Numbered from the stretch's first letter, positions 11,647-26,800 are shown. The stretch: 64,000 nucleotides of DNA from Fistularia commersonii (GCA_037954325.1 JBBMNZ010000014.1:18409956-18473955), one strand, 5' to 3'. Program-made: numbers and translations. The notes: generated by a model from the sequence alone, not told the origin.

Positions 11647-11831
11647 TCAGACTGTGATGTGGTAAGGGCTCCCTGGAATGTGCTGGTCTCCCCATTTGAC
11701 CACCAGGATGTACTCTCCCTTCTCTTTTAGCTGATAGCTGACATTGTAAAGACGGTTGCCCAGATGTTTCACAAGGATCTCTTCGCAGGGAACCTTAGGG
11801 CCATCAACTCCCACCAGCAGCATGTTACGCC
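11647..11831 (-). CDS. flna: flna coding exon 48: repeat 24 and stop
   Basis: Residues 2483-2543. Encodes RNMLLVGVDGPKVPCEEILV, KHLGNRLYNVSYQLKEKGEY, ILVVKWGDQHIPGSPYHITV and a TGA stop (11649-11647). Repeat 24 mediates homodimerisation. The acceptor is TTGGCACAG. Confidence 0.95.
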
Positions 11832-14800
11832 CTGTGCCAATAGACAGAATAAAGTGTTACAAAATCTAAAACGTAAAAGTTGTGATGAATACCATGTCAT
11901 CATGGGTCAAAAGTCCCCAATTACTAGAATTGAATGTGGTCTTCCAGTTAGTATAAATAAAACAACAACAAATTTGGTGAGAATGGAAAACTATAATTGT
12001 TAAAAAAAAAAGGACAATGCATAGCAGCTGGGAAGATGTTAGTTTGCATGGCTATTATTATGACTATTATTATGGCCATATGTTGTACAGTACATGGCAA
12101 CATATGGAAAGAATTCTTTTCAAAAGCTGAACCTTCCTAAAGCTTTGAAAACATAAAAAGATTGTATCTCATCCCATAGAGGATGATATTTGGTGCATCA
12201 AACTAGGAGCTAACTATTATCATACAATCATAGTTCCATACAAGCATGTTGAAGAAACAACGCTTGGGTTATAAAAATATTATTAAATATACCTAGATCA
12301 AAGTTTTATTTAAATAGTCATTGTTATATACATTTTATATATCTAATACTGACATCTCTGTGCCAGCTGTGTTACCTTGGTCTTGTGTCCCAAGACACAG
12401 GCTTGTAACCTCTCCACAGTTTCAAAAGTCTTAACATTAAAGGAGATACAATCTTTCTTTAACAGACTGTTGTGTATCTTCCCTTTTTATATTTACCTTC
12501 AAGACTGAGGGGGCAAATCTATAGCTACATGAAGTCGATGATTCAGTTATTCTTTTTAACACTGACCTGCTTTGCTGCAATCGACACTGAAGCTGTTCTT
12601 CTGTCCAATGAAGCCCTTGGTGAGACCCAGGCCTTTTGCGACCACTTTGCTAGCATCTGACTTGGCAGGAGCACCATGCTGGGTGCAGCTAATGGCCCGG
12701 GTCACAGGGTCCACCATGACAGAGGAGGTTTCGTGCATACTGTGGCTTGAAACAAGTTTGGAGCCTGAAAAACAGCAACAAGTGCATCAAAAATCAATTT
12801 CCCTGTTATTTTTGTTTCAACATTTAAACATGGTTAGAAAAGCATGTTTCTCACCAGTAATCTTGGCCTTGAATGGGCTTCCAACAATGTGATAGGGACC
12901 ACCATATTTGATGGAGATGAGATAGTTACCGGGGGCCATTGGGGTATATGTTACCTTGTAGCCCTCAGGACATTCCACGCAGTCCATCTTCACCTTGGAT
13001 GGCCCATCAATGGTCACAGCAAGAGCACCAGCACCAGCGTTGCTTGTGTTCACCACAAATTCACAAGCAGTTCCTGGCGAAAAGAAAATGAGACGAGCAG
13101 AGGGTTGACATTGAATAGGCCGATTTCACGATTTTTGTTTAAAGAAGGAGCAACTTGTTACCTGTGGTGCCACCTTCTAATCCTGGTCCATAGGCAGATA
13201 CCATCCCAGGGTCTCCGGCCTGACCCATCTCTCCAACACGGATCTTGAAGGGACTTCCAGGGATATGACTTCCATTGAACTTGACATCAATTAGATAGAG
13301 ACCATTCTCTCTGGGGATGAATCGAACTGCATACTTATCTAGAGAAACAACAGTTTGATGGAAAAGTAGTATAATGTATTCTCCTCTAGAAAAGTGACAT
13401 CAGTTTTGGGGCAGGGGGATGGTACCTTGATCTATCTCTGTGACACAGCATTCCTCCAGAGCTCCGGAGGGGCTGTGGACCTTTGCGTCAATCACACCCT
13501 TGGCACCATTGAGACTTACAGCAAAAGATGCTGGCTGGTTCACCTTCAAGCCGGACTCCTGCTTGACAATACATACTCATACATTCAATGCTGCATTGCA
13601 ATTATTTGACAACCAATACCTCGCCAGTGTCTGACACTACCTTACCTGGGGGTCGCTAACAAGGCTAAAGAGGAAGGCTGCAGTAGAAAAGGAGAATGGA
13701 ACAGTTAAAGGTAGGAGGAAAAGTTGAATGTCTGGAATAGAGCTACAGTGAAGTTCAAATGCATTGTGCATTTATACGGGTAATTGTGTAGGGGTTTCTA
13801 GGAGCAGAGGCATGTAAAAACAAATGGGAAGCTAATCATCCTGTGGAGTTAAAGTCAGAATGATCTTAATTCTCTTGGGAGAAAGAAAATCTAAAATATA
13901 TTCAATGCTAACAAACTTGAAATTTCAAAAAACTTTAAAATAAAACAAAAAGGGTTGGAACAGTTCTTTTTAATTTGACTTAATAGTTAAATGTAATATG
14001 GGTAGTTTCATTTAATAAATTATTATTATCTAAAAAGCAACAAACATCCATTGTTAATCATGATCTACTGGAGATTAATTAGAAACCATAAATCCGACGC
14101 TTTCTGTATTGTTTGTTATTGACATATATTAATATTGTGTGTATCTTTAAGATTGCTGATATTCAGCAATCAGCAGTTTCATCAACAACATTCTTCATAC
14201 TGCTGTTTCCTTGTTGATTAAGATTTCAAAGCTAAATGTTCTGCATAATGAAAACAGCTTATCTCATAAATATCTCATACAAGTCAAAATGGAAAAAAAT
14301 GTCTTGGAAATGTTTCCCTTAGTATAATCCCAATACTAAGAGGAGGAGATAGATTGCTGCATTACATAACTCTAGATCTGCCTTTCACTGGTTATGTCGA
14401 AGCTCTGGAGTTAATTAGTTGAAATATACTTTGTCTTCGAAACACTTTTGTTCATGTTGTTCGTGCAAAGGAATGTATCTTGTATGAATTTTGACCATGC
14501 TTAACTAATAGATGGAACTCCATAATGCAGCAAAGAGAGGGGCATTTGTCTTCTGTCTTACAGTCAGGATCATGACTTACAAGGGAAGTCCTTGATCATA
14601 TTTGTTTTTATTTAGCATCACTTTTTATGAATATTCCTATCAGAGGTAGCTTCCATAGTTTTTCAAATCTCACCAAGAGTGTGAATAGGGAAGAAAACAG
14701 CCCATGTTAGACCTCTTTAACCCTTTAGCGCCACCCCATGTCTCTTAGTAGTGGGAGGCTGTTGGGAGCCTTTAGAATGAGGCACGAGAAACACACACAT

Positions 14801-17800
14801 TCCTCTAGTTTCCCAGAAGCTCTTGCACTGACCAAGAACGCAGCAGCTGCTGATCCTATTTCTGTACTTCTTCTCACAAGAAACCAAACAATTTGGGGGA
14901 AAAAAAAAAGAAAAAAATCTCTTGCACTTATATGTTAGAATTGACTTGCAGGTATTTTCCTGAATTTACAATCCTGGATGTGTAAAACCAAAACTAACCC
15001 AACTGCAATACAAATCATTTTGTTAATTTTTTTTTTTTTGCTTTTCTGTTGCATTGGATACCACACAAGTAAAGAACAACAAGCTGCTGCATTTTGGGCC
15101 GTGAACTTTGGCTTGGGGTGCATGTGTGTCTCAAAGCCTCACCTGAAGACTGGCAACAGTGAGGCGACGGGCATCATCAGATGGTGACGCTACAGGTATG
15201 ATGAAGGGGCTATCAGGAATGTGCTCATCATTGAACCGGATCGAAACCTCGTAGTCACCTGCAGGTAAAACAGCCAGAGTCAATCAAAAGCTACACAATG
15301 ACAACAATTTTGCCAGGCAACATGGTTCACATGTATGAAATATGAATATTAAAACTACTAATTAAAACATTAAAAAAATAAAACGTATCCGAAATCCAAC
15401 TCTGAAGATGACCCCCCATCTTGAATTCAATTTTTCCTATTAATACTTATGGCAAATGCAATTCATTACAATACAAGTGTACTGATTTTTCATAATCTCC
15501 AGTTATTGTCTTTTGGGTAATGCCCAACACTATGCGGTATGGACCCAAGGAAAACTTACGCACAACAAATGACAAGCCATATAACTTAAACATGTCTTGC
15601 TAAACAAGTCAACCAGCCAGTAGCAGTTCTTTCTGAATGCCACTGATTCCTTGTTTCAACAGTCTTCTTGCTTACCAGGCTCCTGCACAATGTAAGACAC
15701 ACCGCTGGACCCGTCCTTGCGGTCCTCAAATGTAATCTCAGCCTTGCTCGGCCCCTCCACAGCAATACTGAGACCCCCAGCTCCAGCTTCTCTGGTCCAG
15801 ATGCTAAACTCAGCTACAAGAAGCAGAAAAAGAATGTGATATAAATGCTTGCACAGTCTCTCATTACCTGTGCAATCCCTCACCCACCTGGCACTCCAGC
15901 CTCAGCTCTCTCTAGGCCTGGTCCCCCAGCACGGACCTTATGTGCTCCTCCTTCTCCAAGCGGGCCAACTGTAAACTGGAAGGGACTACCAGGCACATGC
16001 ATGCCATTGTATTTCACACACACTGTGTGCACGCCTGTCTCAGTAGGGACAAAGCGGATGCAGTAAGTGTTATTCTCCCCCTCCATGATTTCAGCCTTGT
16101 GAATCTGGCCAGATGGGCTGGTGACCTGAGCAGTCATGTCAGCAATGCTGATCTCTGCAGGGACAGGGAAAGATCCAGTCAGTGAGAATACATGGGAAAG
16201 AAGGCTATAAAATGTCATGCTAAATGAAAAGGTCAATATTCTGAGCTTATTGATATTGAAACTTTTCAGGTCACCACCAATAAGCAACGTGGAAGAGGGT
16301 CGTGAAGAAAGTAGAGACTTTGTGAAAATAATCATATTTTTCTTTTTTTTTTTTTTTTTTAAATAAAAAAATAGAAATAAAACGAAAAAGAAAATTTCTC
16401 AATGACTAAAAGCAATTTTCAGACAATTTCACTTTGCAACTATGCACTGTCTCGTGATTTAAGTTACTCAATTTATGCAGTCCTTCAAGATTTTTATTTC
16501 ACTTACATTTAATTCACTGATCACAAAAGTAAACCACTGATGAGCAAAATTGGTCAAAAATATCTCTCAAAAATTGTACGTAATTTAATGATTTTCTTAA
16601 GCATGTATATCAAAGATTATTAATAATCAAAATTTTATTTCAATTGTGAGAAAATGTTCCAGGTTATCCCCAAACCCAGGTTGGGAGCCTGTGCCTAAAA
16701 TCAGTCACCTGGGATCTTGAGACTGAGGTCACACTGACTGCCAACGTTGGCAACTGACGGAGCTCTTCGCTTCCTGGTGATGCTCTCCTTCATTCTGCCC
16801 TCACCAGTCACCTTCACTGTGAATGCACTACCTGCATACAACAGCACAGAAAACACTGAGATTGTATCTAAACCATCACTAGTCATCTTGGGTTTCTCTG
16901 ACAGGGTTAAACTGGTTACCTGGAACATGCTGATCAGCAAACTTAATATTGATAATGTAATTGCCAGGCTCTGTGGGACAATAGGTAACTTTGCAGGTTC
17001 CATCCTCCTGGTCTTCAGTGTTGATGTCCACTTTACTGGGCCCCTCGATGGACAGACTTAGGCCACCGTATCCTGAATGGAAAAAGCAATTAATTTCCAA
17101 ATATTGTTTGGATTAAATGTGCATTAAGTATTTTGAGGGATTTTCACCTGCATCACGAGTGTCAATAATAAACTCAGCAGGCTCAAAGGTTCGGGCCTCG
17201 CTTAGTCCTTGGCCACTGACATGCACACGGCTAGCATCCCCGATCTCTGATTGGTTAATCATAACAGCAATGGGACTACTAGGAATATGCCGGCCGTTCT
17301 TCTTGATGTTGACCAGATGTTCGCCAATCTCCTTGGGAACAAAGGAGATTCCTGGGACAAAAAGGAGGGGTGTTAGAGAGTTTTCAAGTAAATTCCTCCT
17401 TGTAGTTCATAGAATCACTCACCAACGTGTCCATTGCGCAGCATCTTTAGCAGGCAGGGCTCTTCCCGTCCTGATGGTGTAGTAAGGGAGGCAGTCAGCT
17501 GGCTGAGGTCCAGCTCTCCAATGTCCAGTGGAATATCTGCAGCTGATCCCACCTTCAGATGGGACATCCTCATTGAGTCGTCACCTGAAAATAGCATGTA
17601 CAGTCAGTAAGTGCATATGCTGGCAGCCGGTATTTGGTTAGACACACTTTAAATTAATGCTTGAGACTAAGCATGTTGTTGTAATGTCATGTTAGGATTA
17701 CCATCCAGTAATTAGTTTGGTTTCCAACTTTTCCCTTTTGTGGCTGTTTACAAAGTTACTTGCTTCAAGTGAGATGCATTTAGAGCATTGTATACGGTAT

Positions 17801-20800
17801 TTAGTTTATTTCAGTTTGTGGGATAAAAAACCAAACCCTTTAAACCAAACCCTCACAGATATAGCACCATCCCGTTCTAAAGTCTTTTCTACATTCATGC
17901 TTAAAATGTCTATTTGCACCTTTGTTTGTTGTAAATGCTGCTCACATTTTCATTAGGTAATTTTTATTTGTTTTGATACTCCCATTACCATAACATTGGC
18001 TTGTTGTTCAGGGTCATAACCACAGAAGAGGTTACATACCTTAGGTCACAGAAAAATAACAGTTTTTGCTGTAGCATATAATATGTATTTAAATATTACA
18101 CAGTACTGTTCATGAAGAACTCTCAGGTAGCCCTGATTTTGACACTTACCAGTGATCCTTGCTGAATAGGGGCTTCCAGGGATGTGCTTGTCATTGTATT
18201 TGACCAGAATGCTATAGTCTCCTGGTAAGACAGGCAAGTAGGACACAGTGCAGGTCCCATCCTGATTGTCCAAACAGCTAATATCTGCCTTAGATGGACC
18301 CTCAATGGCCAGGGAGAGACCACCTTTACAGATGATACACACAGAGCCACTGCCCTAAATCATGGTTCACTGTGTATGCTACCAAAACTTAATGGGGCCT
18401 ATGTTATTGTGCATACCTTCGCCAGCATCTTTAGTATTGACAGTGAAGACAGCAGGTTTGTTGACAGTCCCATGGATGAGACCAGGCCCATAGGCGCTGA
18501 CATTACCACTGTTTATGTAGTCCACATAGAACTGCAAGGGACTTCCTATTGGAGGACAAGAAGAAATTAGCTTCATCCCATCAATTTTGGTTGATGTGTA
18601 TGATGATATGATGGCAGTCTAACCAGGAATATGGATGCCGTCGTATTTGATGTCCATCTCGTGAAGACCAGCCTCGGTTGGAGCGTACTTGACAGTAACT
18701 GTGCCGTCCTTGTTGTCTGTGATGTCGGGTTTTGCTACCTTTCCTGATGGCATACGGACCTCACCTACCGTCCAGAGCAACAGACACATAGTCAGAGACA
18801 TACAATTCAGGTCCAATGTTAATTCTTCATGTTAGAAAAATGTGGACAAATCCTGGGTTGTGCAGAGTTAAATCTGCCAGCTGACATTCCAGGTTAACTA
18901 CCATCGATATATTTGGCGACGTAAATGATGTAATCACCTGTGATCTCGCCCTTCTGGATGGTGAAGGGGATAACAAGGTCAAATGGTCTCAGTCCAGCAA
19001 CATCGAGGCCATTCATTCCCATTGGTCCTTCAGTTGCCTAGAAAACGGAGGGAAAAAGTCTGACACAATGTCTAAGTAAATTGAAAACTACACAATGATA
19101 CCTTAACACAGTGAAAGATAGAGGGGTGAGGGCTTCCAAGAACCAACACATGAAACACAATGACACAACGGTTATGAAAAGACAATGAGGAAGACAATGG
19201 TAGGCTCATGATGGAGACACTGATGCAAACTGCGAGAGAATGTCATAAAGAGTTTAGCCATTTTGCAAAATGTGGAGCAGCTTCACATTGATTATTTCCA
19301 AAACGCCAACTGACATGGAGCACTGCTTAAGAATTTGGCTGCACAATAATGTCAAGAGGATACTTCACATTGAAGCTGAGAGGACATTTGTTCTTCCTTG
19401 GTTGAATAATAAAAAAAGCCTCTTCCCCTGTCATTGTGCAGCTGCTGCTGTTGCTACAATGTCCATGAGTTTAAACTGGTTTATTTGATAGGCAAAGAGG
19501 AGTGGAGGTGGAAGGGGGGCAAAGACAAACCCTCTTAGAAATGTAACACCTGCAATAAGAGATACAGGGCATGGCTGATAACAAAAGGAAAGAAAGGGGC
19601 AAGATATGAGCTCTGAGAAGCTGGAGGCTTTAGGTACCCAGGGCTGTTGAGCGTAGTACTGGGGCATTTGGCTCTGCTGCATGAGCTGGTCTGATGGGGC
19701 TCCTTCCAGGGCCTGAGGGGTGTTGGTGAGGAGTAGAAGGGGTCATAAAATATATGGAAAGGATTGGAGGAGAATAAAACAGTCACATGAGTTTGCCCCA
19801 CCACCATGATCACACCATTATTTTTCTGTAGAAAAGGGACAAAGATCCAACATTTTAATGTTGAAACATAAAATTCAGAAGAAAATTATTATTTTATATA
19901 CTTTTCAGGATCAATGCCAAATGAAAAAAAGGGAATTCAGCAATGCCGTATATTCGTATATTCATATGGGAATGATGACACCGGGTGAGTAAAATCCATT
20001 CCTTTTTTTTTCTTAAAGCTCTTTATACAGTCCTTGGAAATTGAATAAAGAGGACAGCACCTTAGCCAGCCTCTAAAAAAAAGTCAGAATTAAAGATTGG
20101 AGCCTAAAAACAATATTAACAAGGATCTTAATAAAATACACAGCTTGGGTACAATTTGCCCAAGTATAGTGTGCATTTATTGATTGGCCCTGAATTGCAT
20201 TTGACTGAAATATTGCTCAAACGCAATGCACATTTTATGAATAGAATTTCAGGCAAAAAAAAAAAAAAAAAGAAATTAGAAAAATATTGACTAAAAAGTA
20301 GAAGAAGTTTCAAGCTGACTGAAAAGGTAACCAATAAACGCTAGAACAAAGCTTACAAATTTTGTTCATAATAACTTTTGTACTTGAGTGTCTTATCAGT
20401 CACGTTCAGTGTGGTGTCATTAGGGAAAAAAAAAGTTTGTTTTTCATGTTATGTGATGGTAGATGGGATTGATTCAGGAGTGGGTGGTGCCAGTGAAGGG
20501 TGGTGTCTCTGCTTAGCCAGTTTATTTTGTGTATTAATAACCATAGTAACATGAAAACTCACCGTTACTTGGAAGGGGCTGTTTGGGATGTGCTCGCCTC
20601 CAAAACGGACACAGATGACATACTCGCCAGGTTGTGGTGCCGTGTAGAAGATGTCAAATGTGCCGTCCTCATTTTCCACTACGTCGACATCAAGCTCCGC
20701 CCCCTCAGGTGTGCACACACTGCAGGTCACCTTGCCTTTCCCAGCAGCCTTTGCATCCACAGTGATGACAGTCTGCTCTCCAATCTGGATGGTGGGTCCA

Positions 20801-23800
20801 ACACCAGCGCCTGAGGAATTTACAAGGCAGTCAGAGGTTTCATAGTCATTTTCGACTGTTTTTTTTTTTTTTTTTTTTAAACACTGTGCGAGACTGTCAT
20901 CAACATTTTGAACATGCACATTCCACAACCAAGAGTTAAGGTCATATCACGTCATCTATGACAGGATGTTACCACTGAGCCATATGTTCTCATACACTCT
21001 GTAAGCTACATTAGCCATTCCACCATGCCACCTTTATTCTGTTAGTCCATTAATGTGTCAAACTAGACATCAACAGCCAAACATAAGAAAACAAGGTAGA
21101 GAGTAACAGAAGATGAGAATTCATGAGGAGAAAAAGGACAAATCCTAATAGAGGCCAGTGTGTCTGTCCTTCCATGCCACAAGAGAAAGCAGAAATTTGA
21201 GGTATTTCAGTGGGCTTACCTAAACCGTGACCGCCGATTGAGACTGAAAGGTGAGAAGCGGGGGAGCAAGGGGTGACAAATAAAAGACAGTCAGGTGGGA
21301 GTGGGGGTGGTGGGAGGCCATAACTGTTCTCAAAACACCTGGTCGGAAAAAAAGTGGGATGTGAAGCAAGGGGATTGGGGCAGGGGGCAACTAAGGAGCA
21401 CAGCGTGAGGAATTCAGTATACTGATGCATTAAATATAAGATAAGCAACAGCAGATCATGTTCTCTAACAACTCCAAAAATTCTCATCATATATTTTGTA
21501 TCTACTAATATCTGGGGAAAAATTATTTTGTAACTCAAAAGTGTTTCTGCTTGAGAAAAACAAATTGGTTAACTTGGTACACCTAAAAGACCAGATTTTT
21601 TTGTCGACTGGAGCACTCATTTCAATAAATTCTGGGATTGTCATGCAGACTATAGAAATCCATTGTGATGGAAGGCTAATTCTGCTTTTTATTTTATTTT
21701 CTGCTTTTTATTTTATTTCCAAACAATTTTGATTAGATAGATCTCTTATGCAACTAACGTCTTCTCATTATCTTTGAGACATCTTTGTGATGGTTTAGAA
21801 ACTACCCGCAGACATTAAGAAAGCATATACAGTAAGAGGCAGACATTGTCATAAATGTTGCCACTGTCCAACTCTTCTATAGATTTTCATATTTCTTCAT
21901 TGCCTCAGCCAGTGGCTCATCGAAACTACTCATTACTGTAAAAGCTTCCACACCAGCACAAACGTGGGAATGGTAACGTTTCTTCTTTCCTGTATATATA
22001 CCACGCCCACATAGAATTTCTAAACCAAGTTCTGCCCCGATGATGTCTCGAGAACAAGCTGAGAAAACTCCTAAACGAGAGTTGCAAATACAGAATACAC
22101 ATTTTGTTCTAGCAGCCAAGGGAGCGAGAGACAACTAGCATAGCAGACGATGTAAACCAGAGTGACAGCTAAGAAAATAATACATTTGACAGCTAGAAGT
22201 TTTCATTTTGATCAAAATATTTAAAATTAAGGAAAACCTACTGGGACACATATCTTGCGTGTAACAGTGAATTCTCATATACTTACATGCATTAAGAATA
22301 GAGAGATTAGATCATAGAATTTTGAGACCAAAAGCATCCAAAAGTCAATGGCTGACAACTACAACAATCTATCAACATATAAGAAGTGATGAATCTGGAA
22401 AACACCACCAAAGAAATAAATAAAATTCTATATTCTTTCAGCAAGGAGCATCACCAAATTCACAATATTTTAAACAGTAAGGTAAAGAAAACTCAAAGCC
22501 ATCACAAAGCACCTTCGTTACACAGGAAAATTAATAAGTAAAATATGAGAAAAAACATTGCAGTATAATGATGATTTCATGTATTTCAAGATTACTTTCC
22601 ATCTTGAATCCTTTAAATGTCTTAATTATTCTCATTTCCTGAGAAACTGAAAACCTTTACGTTTTTACTTTCATAATATGTAGATGTTTTTCCTCAAACT
22701 TTTTCTTACTTCATTGCAATTATTACGACTAATATGATGAGATTTTTATTTTCTTTCTAGGCCATATAAATTTAAATCAGACTTTGTTCTATTTTGAATT
22801 AAAACAAACTTTAATGCTATTAGTCGTACAAGTTTTAGATTGAATCGATTTTTATAGATTCACTTTTCTGATATAGGTTATTTTGATGTCTTTAAATCAT
22901 TCACCATTGTGATTCCGAAGTTGTGACTACTTTTTTGTATCGGGATTTCCTACTGGCTATTGCCACTTAAACCACCCTTGAATTCGTACCTTTAAAAGAC
23001 ACTTAGACATGTTATGTTTGCATACCTGTGACTGTGCACTTGCTGGCATCTCCAGTGGGCAGTGCCCTGATTCGGTAGGGGGAATAAGGAATCTCATCCC
23101 CTCCATATTTAATGAGGATTGTGTATCTGCCAGTCATGTCAGGAACATATGACACAAGGTATGTTCCATCATGGTTGTCACGGATTTTGGCCTTTTTCGG
23201 CTTTCCCTCTGGGTCCTGCAGAGAACATTTCACACATTTTTGATAGAGTAATAAATTTGTAATTATGCACATTACATGATAATGAACTCACAGTGATCTG
23301 CACTGCCAGCAGACCCTCGCCAGCATCTTTGGCATCAATGGTGAACTCAACAGGCAGAGAGGCAGGAACCCCAGTGGTGTTAAGGCCAGGTCCACTCGCA
23401 CGCACTTTACTGGCATCATGGGTTGGCAGCACCTTTAGCTTGTAGGGGCTGAAAGAAGGGGATAAAATAATGGACTTCTTACTGCCATTTCAAGCTTCAT
23501 ATTCAATACACTTATGAAAGCATTATATTTAATATTCTAAACATACTGTAGGTGACTTAGTGTTAGCTATCAGAGAACAGTTGCAAAGAGCCCATTTCAG
23601 ACACGGTGACCATAATTGACAATTCGATAATATGAGTACAACTTTAACTTCATTGCATCATGAAGTTATTCTCTCTTGGAAATGTTTAATTACTACCTTA
23701 AATCTTCTCACCTTGTATTAGTATCTTTTTGAAATCTCAATCATTTCAATGTTACTTTTTTGTTCTTAAGATATGACTACTCTTACAATCGAATGAGATA

Positions 23801-26800
23801 CATAAGCAACTTATGGGTCATTTTTATAGGTGAGAGTTTACTTCAATATCTAATAAAATCAGACATAACCAGTGACGTGCAGTCAGTAGAGGCAGGGGAG
23901 GCCGGGCCTCACCTGTCATCATGGAAAGAAAAACATGCAAAATGAAAAAACTAAATTAAATGATTATATTTATTCAGTGATTTATACTATAAAGTTATTT
24001 TCCACCTAGCTTCACTATTTTTTGAGATTTTTTTTTCAAAATTGCTAAAAAAATTCACAATTTCGGTTCAAATATGAAGAGGAGACGTGCGGTGACGCAG
24101 CAACCAGCTGAGCCAACTATGGATTGTGCAATGTTTCTGCTATCTGTGCTGGCATGCTATGCACTGAGACCGTATTGCTGTGGATGTCACTATTAAAAGA
24201 AACACTCTTAACATATGAAATAAATTTCCATAGTTTAGCTAATGTCTCTCATGTTTTTGTCAAAAACTGTAACATGTTTCTTGTGTTTCTCTCAATCATA
24301 AAACGACTGCGAAGAGACATTAAGTGAGGCACGCAGTGACGGTGCCTCATGGTAGGGGACACCACTAATCCCAGTGATCCTTTTTACTACTCGGCTACAG
24401 AATAATAGATTTGGCAATACCGTAAACTTTTATCAAGTCAAGTGCAGCCATCCAACTATTTTTTTGCCAAATTCATCGGGCTGTATTGCTCACAAACGGT
24501 GAGGGATGAACGTAAATCTCCTGGGCAGCTTCTCAACTTTTTGGCCCAGAAGGATCTCATTCAAACTGTTCCTGAAGCGACAAAGTTGCTCCGACTGGTG
24601 GTCACCGTTCCAGCTACGACAGCATCGGTGGAGCGGTCATTCTCGGCACCGAAAAGACTCAAAACATACAGTTGGAAGAGGACCCATTAACGACGACTGG
24701 CAGTGATTTCCATTGACACAGAGAAACTTTTAAAACTGAAGAAAGAAACGGAAGACTTCTACAAGCAGGTTATCGATGCTTCAGAAGGAGCGGCGCATGA
24801 ACTTCATTTATAAGGTAAGAGATAATAACGTTTTTTTTTACATGTGCTTTTTTTTCTGTGCTACGGCTGGTATATGTAAAGAATGCTGATATGATATTTT
24901 AAACAAAACATGTCAACTGCTTCCAATAAAATGGTGAATAAGCTACTCTGTAGGGTTCATATGTTTGTAAATCTGACTGTGATGACGTCAGTGCCTCACC
25001 AGCCATAAACCTCACCGCACGTCACTGGACATAACTAACACAATGTAAGCTTTCCGACAGTAACATTTCATTGGATTAAATGAAGTCCTCTTTTTGCCAG
25101 GTGAACTTAAGCTCATTTTAATTTTGAGTAAATATCTTTAACATATCAAGTTAACTGCAAAACAGACTTGATGAATGGGACCATAACAGGGTACTTCAGT
25201 GTTAAAAAAAAAAGGGTACTAATGGTGCTGATTGTTCATCCGGAGAGCTCAGAGACAAGTGTGACATCAACCTAATTCAGTTTTTTGTAAAGAATAGAAA
25301 GGACATTCTAAAATAAATTAAGAAAATAAAGTAAAAATGCATTTATGAACTGCCGAATCTATTCAAAACAGAAATATGGCCATTAGATAAATTGTGGAAG
25401 TGCATGTAGATTACGTGCTTGCGATACCTGCGTGGGATCTCCTCATCAGCGTATAATACATTGATGGAATATGGCCCCTCTCTGGTGGGTGCATAGTTGA
25501 CTGTGTGAGTTTGGTCACCATTGTCCACAATTTCCACAGGTTCCACCACACCTACAAACAAGAAATTTAAAACACTTGCTCTTTACATGAAACTATCACA
25601 CCACAACACTCAGAAGAAACCTCAGACTTCACCTTTGGGTCCTTGTACCCGGACCTGCAGGGGAGCCACTCCAGCTTTGGAGGCGTCCACTGTGAATGCC
25701 TGAGGAATATTGGCTCTGACATTATTTCCCAGACCTGGCCCCTGGCACTTGACCTTAGTGCTGTCCACTGTGTCACTGACTGGCACAGTGAATGGACTTC
25801 CTGCAATGCAAAATTAGGTGTAAGTCACCAAGGTTTTCACCCGAATGATTGTTGAGACATTTCATGCAGAAAATCAGCTATTTAATTGACATAAAAACTT
25901 TAGTAAAATCTTTTTTTTTTTTTTGTAAGTTCTTGTTCTTTGTTGCTCCAGTTGTATCTTTCCTAAGAAAACAGCCCATTTTTCTTTATCAAGTCAAGTC
26001 AAATCAGTGTACTGAGGGGTTCAAACTTCGCTGAATAAGACAAATATGAACAATGTAGTGATGTGCTCTGAGCTTAGTACCAGTGATTGGCTGCCCTCCA
26101 TAGGTAATGTTGAGGTTGTAGGTTCCCGGCTCATAGGGAATATATTCCACACTGCAGCTACCATCCTTATTATCAGTGCAGGACATTTTGGCTTCTGATG
26201 GACCCTCCATTGCAAGACCAAGGCCACCAGTACCTGCCCCACTGAAGAAATGACAGATTGGAGATCATATTCCACCATCTGTATGAGCCATCAGACTGAC
26301 AAGCGATCCCCGATATTTGACACAAAAAAACAGACTAATTGTCTGAATATACACATCATCCCTGGAAGCAAAAAAAAAAATAGTGTTCACACAAATATGG
26401 GCCTTTTGAAATGGCCAACTATTTTAATAAATATATTTTATTTCTCTTTTGTAAAATTAGGTGTATACAATAGTATCTATTGAAAAAAAGGAGTCTTTGC
26501 GTAGTTTCTCAATTTTCTTTAATTTCTGTATATTATGGTTTATAATTTATAATTTCCTTGATTCATTTCTAACTTTTTAAACTCTTTTGGATGTCTTGCT
26601 GTATTTTAAGTGTACTCCATGGCAATTAAGTACTCAAATGTGCACTTTTTGTTTGTTTCTTCCTCCCTTCCTTGTTTGCTTATTCAAGTGATGAGCTATT
26701 GATTCTTTGGTCATTTCTCCAAACGTTACAAACAGCAGTTTCTCGTGATTTCAAAACGATGAGTGAATTTTAAGGGACAAAATGCCATTAGAAAAAAAAA

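Noticed and set aside
26004..26260. Acceptor at GGGGCAG|GTACTGG for exon 25
   Set aside because: Using it would break the frame from exon 24; the earlier TTCTTCAG|TGGGG restores ETRGAGTGG.
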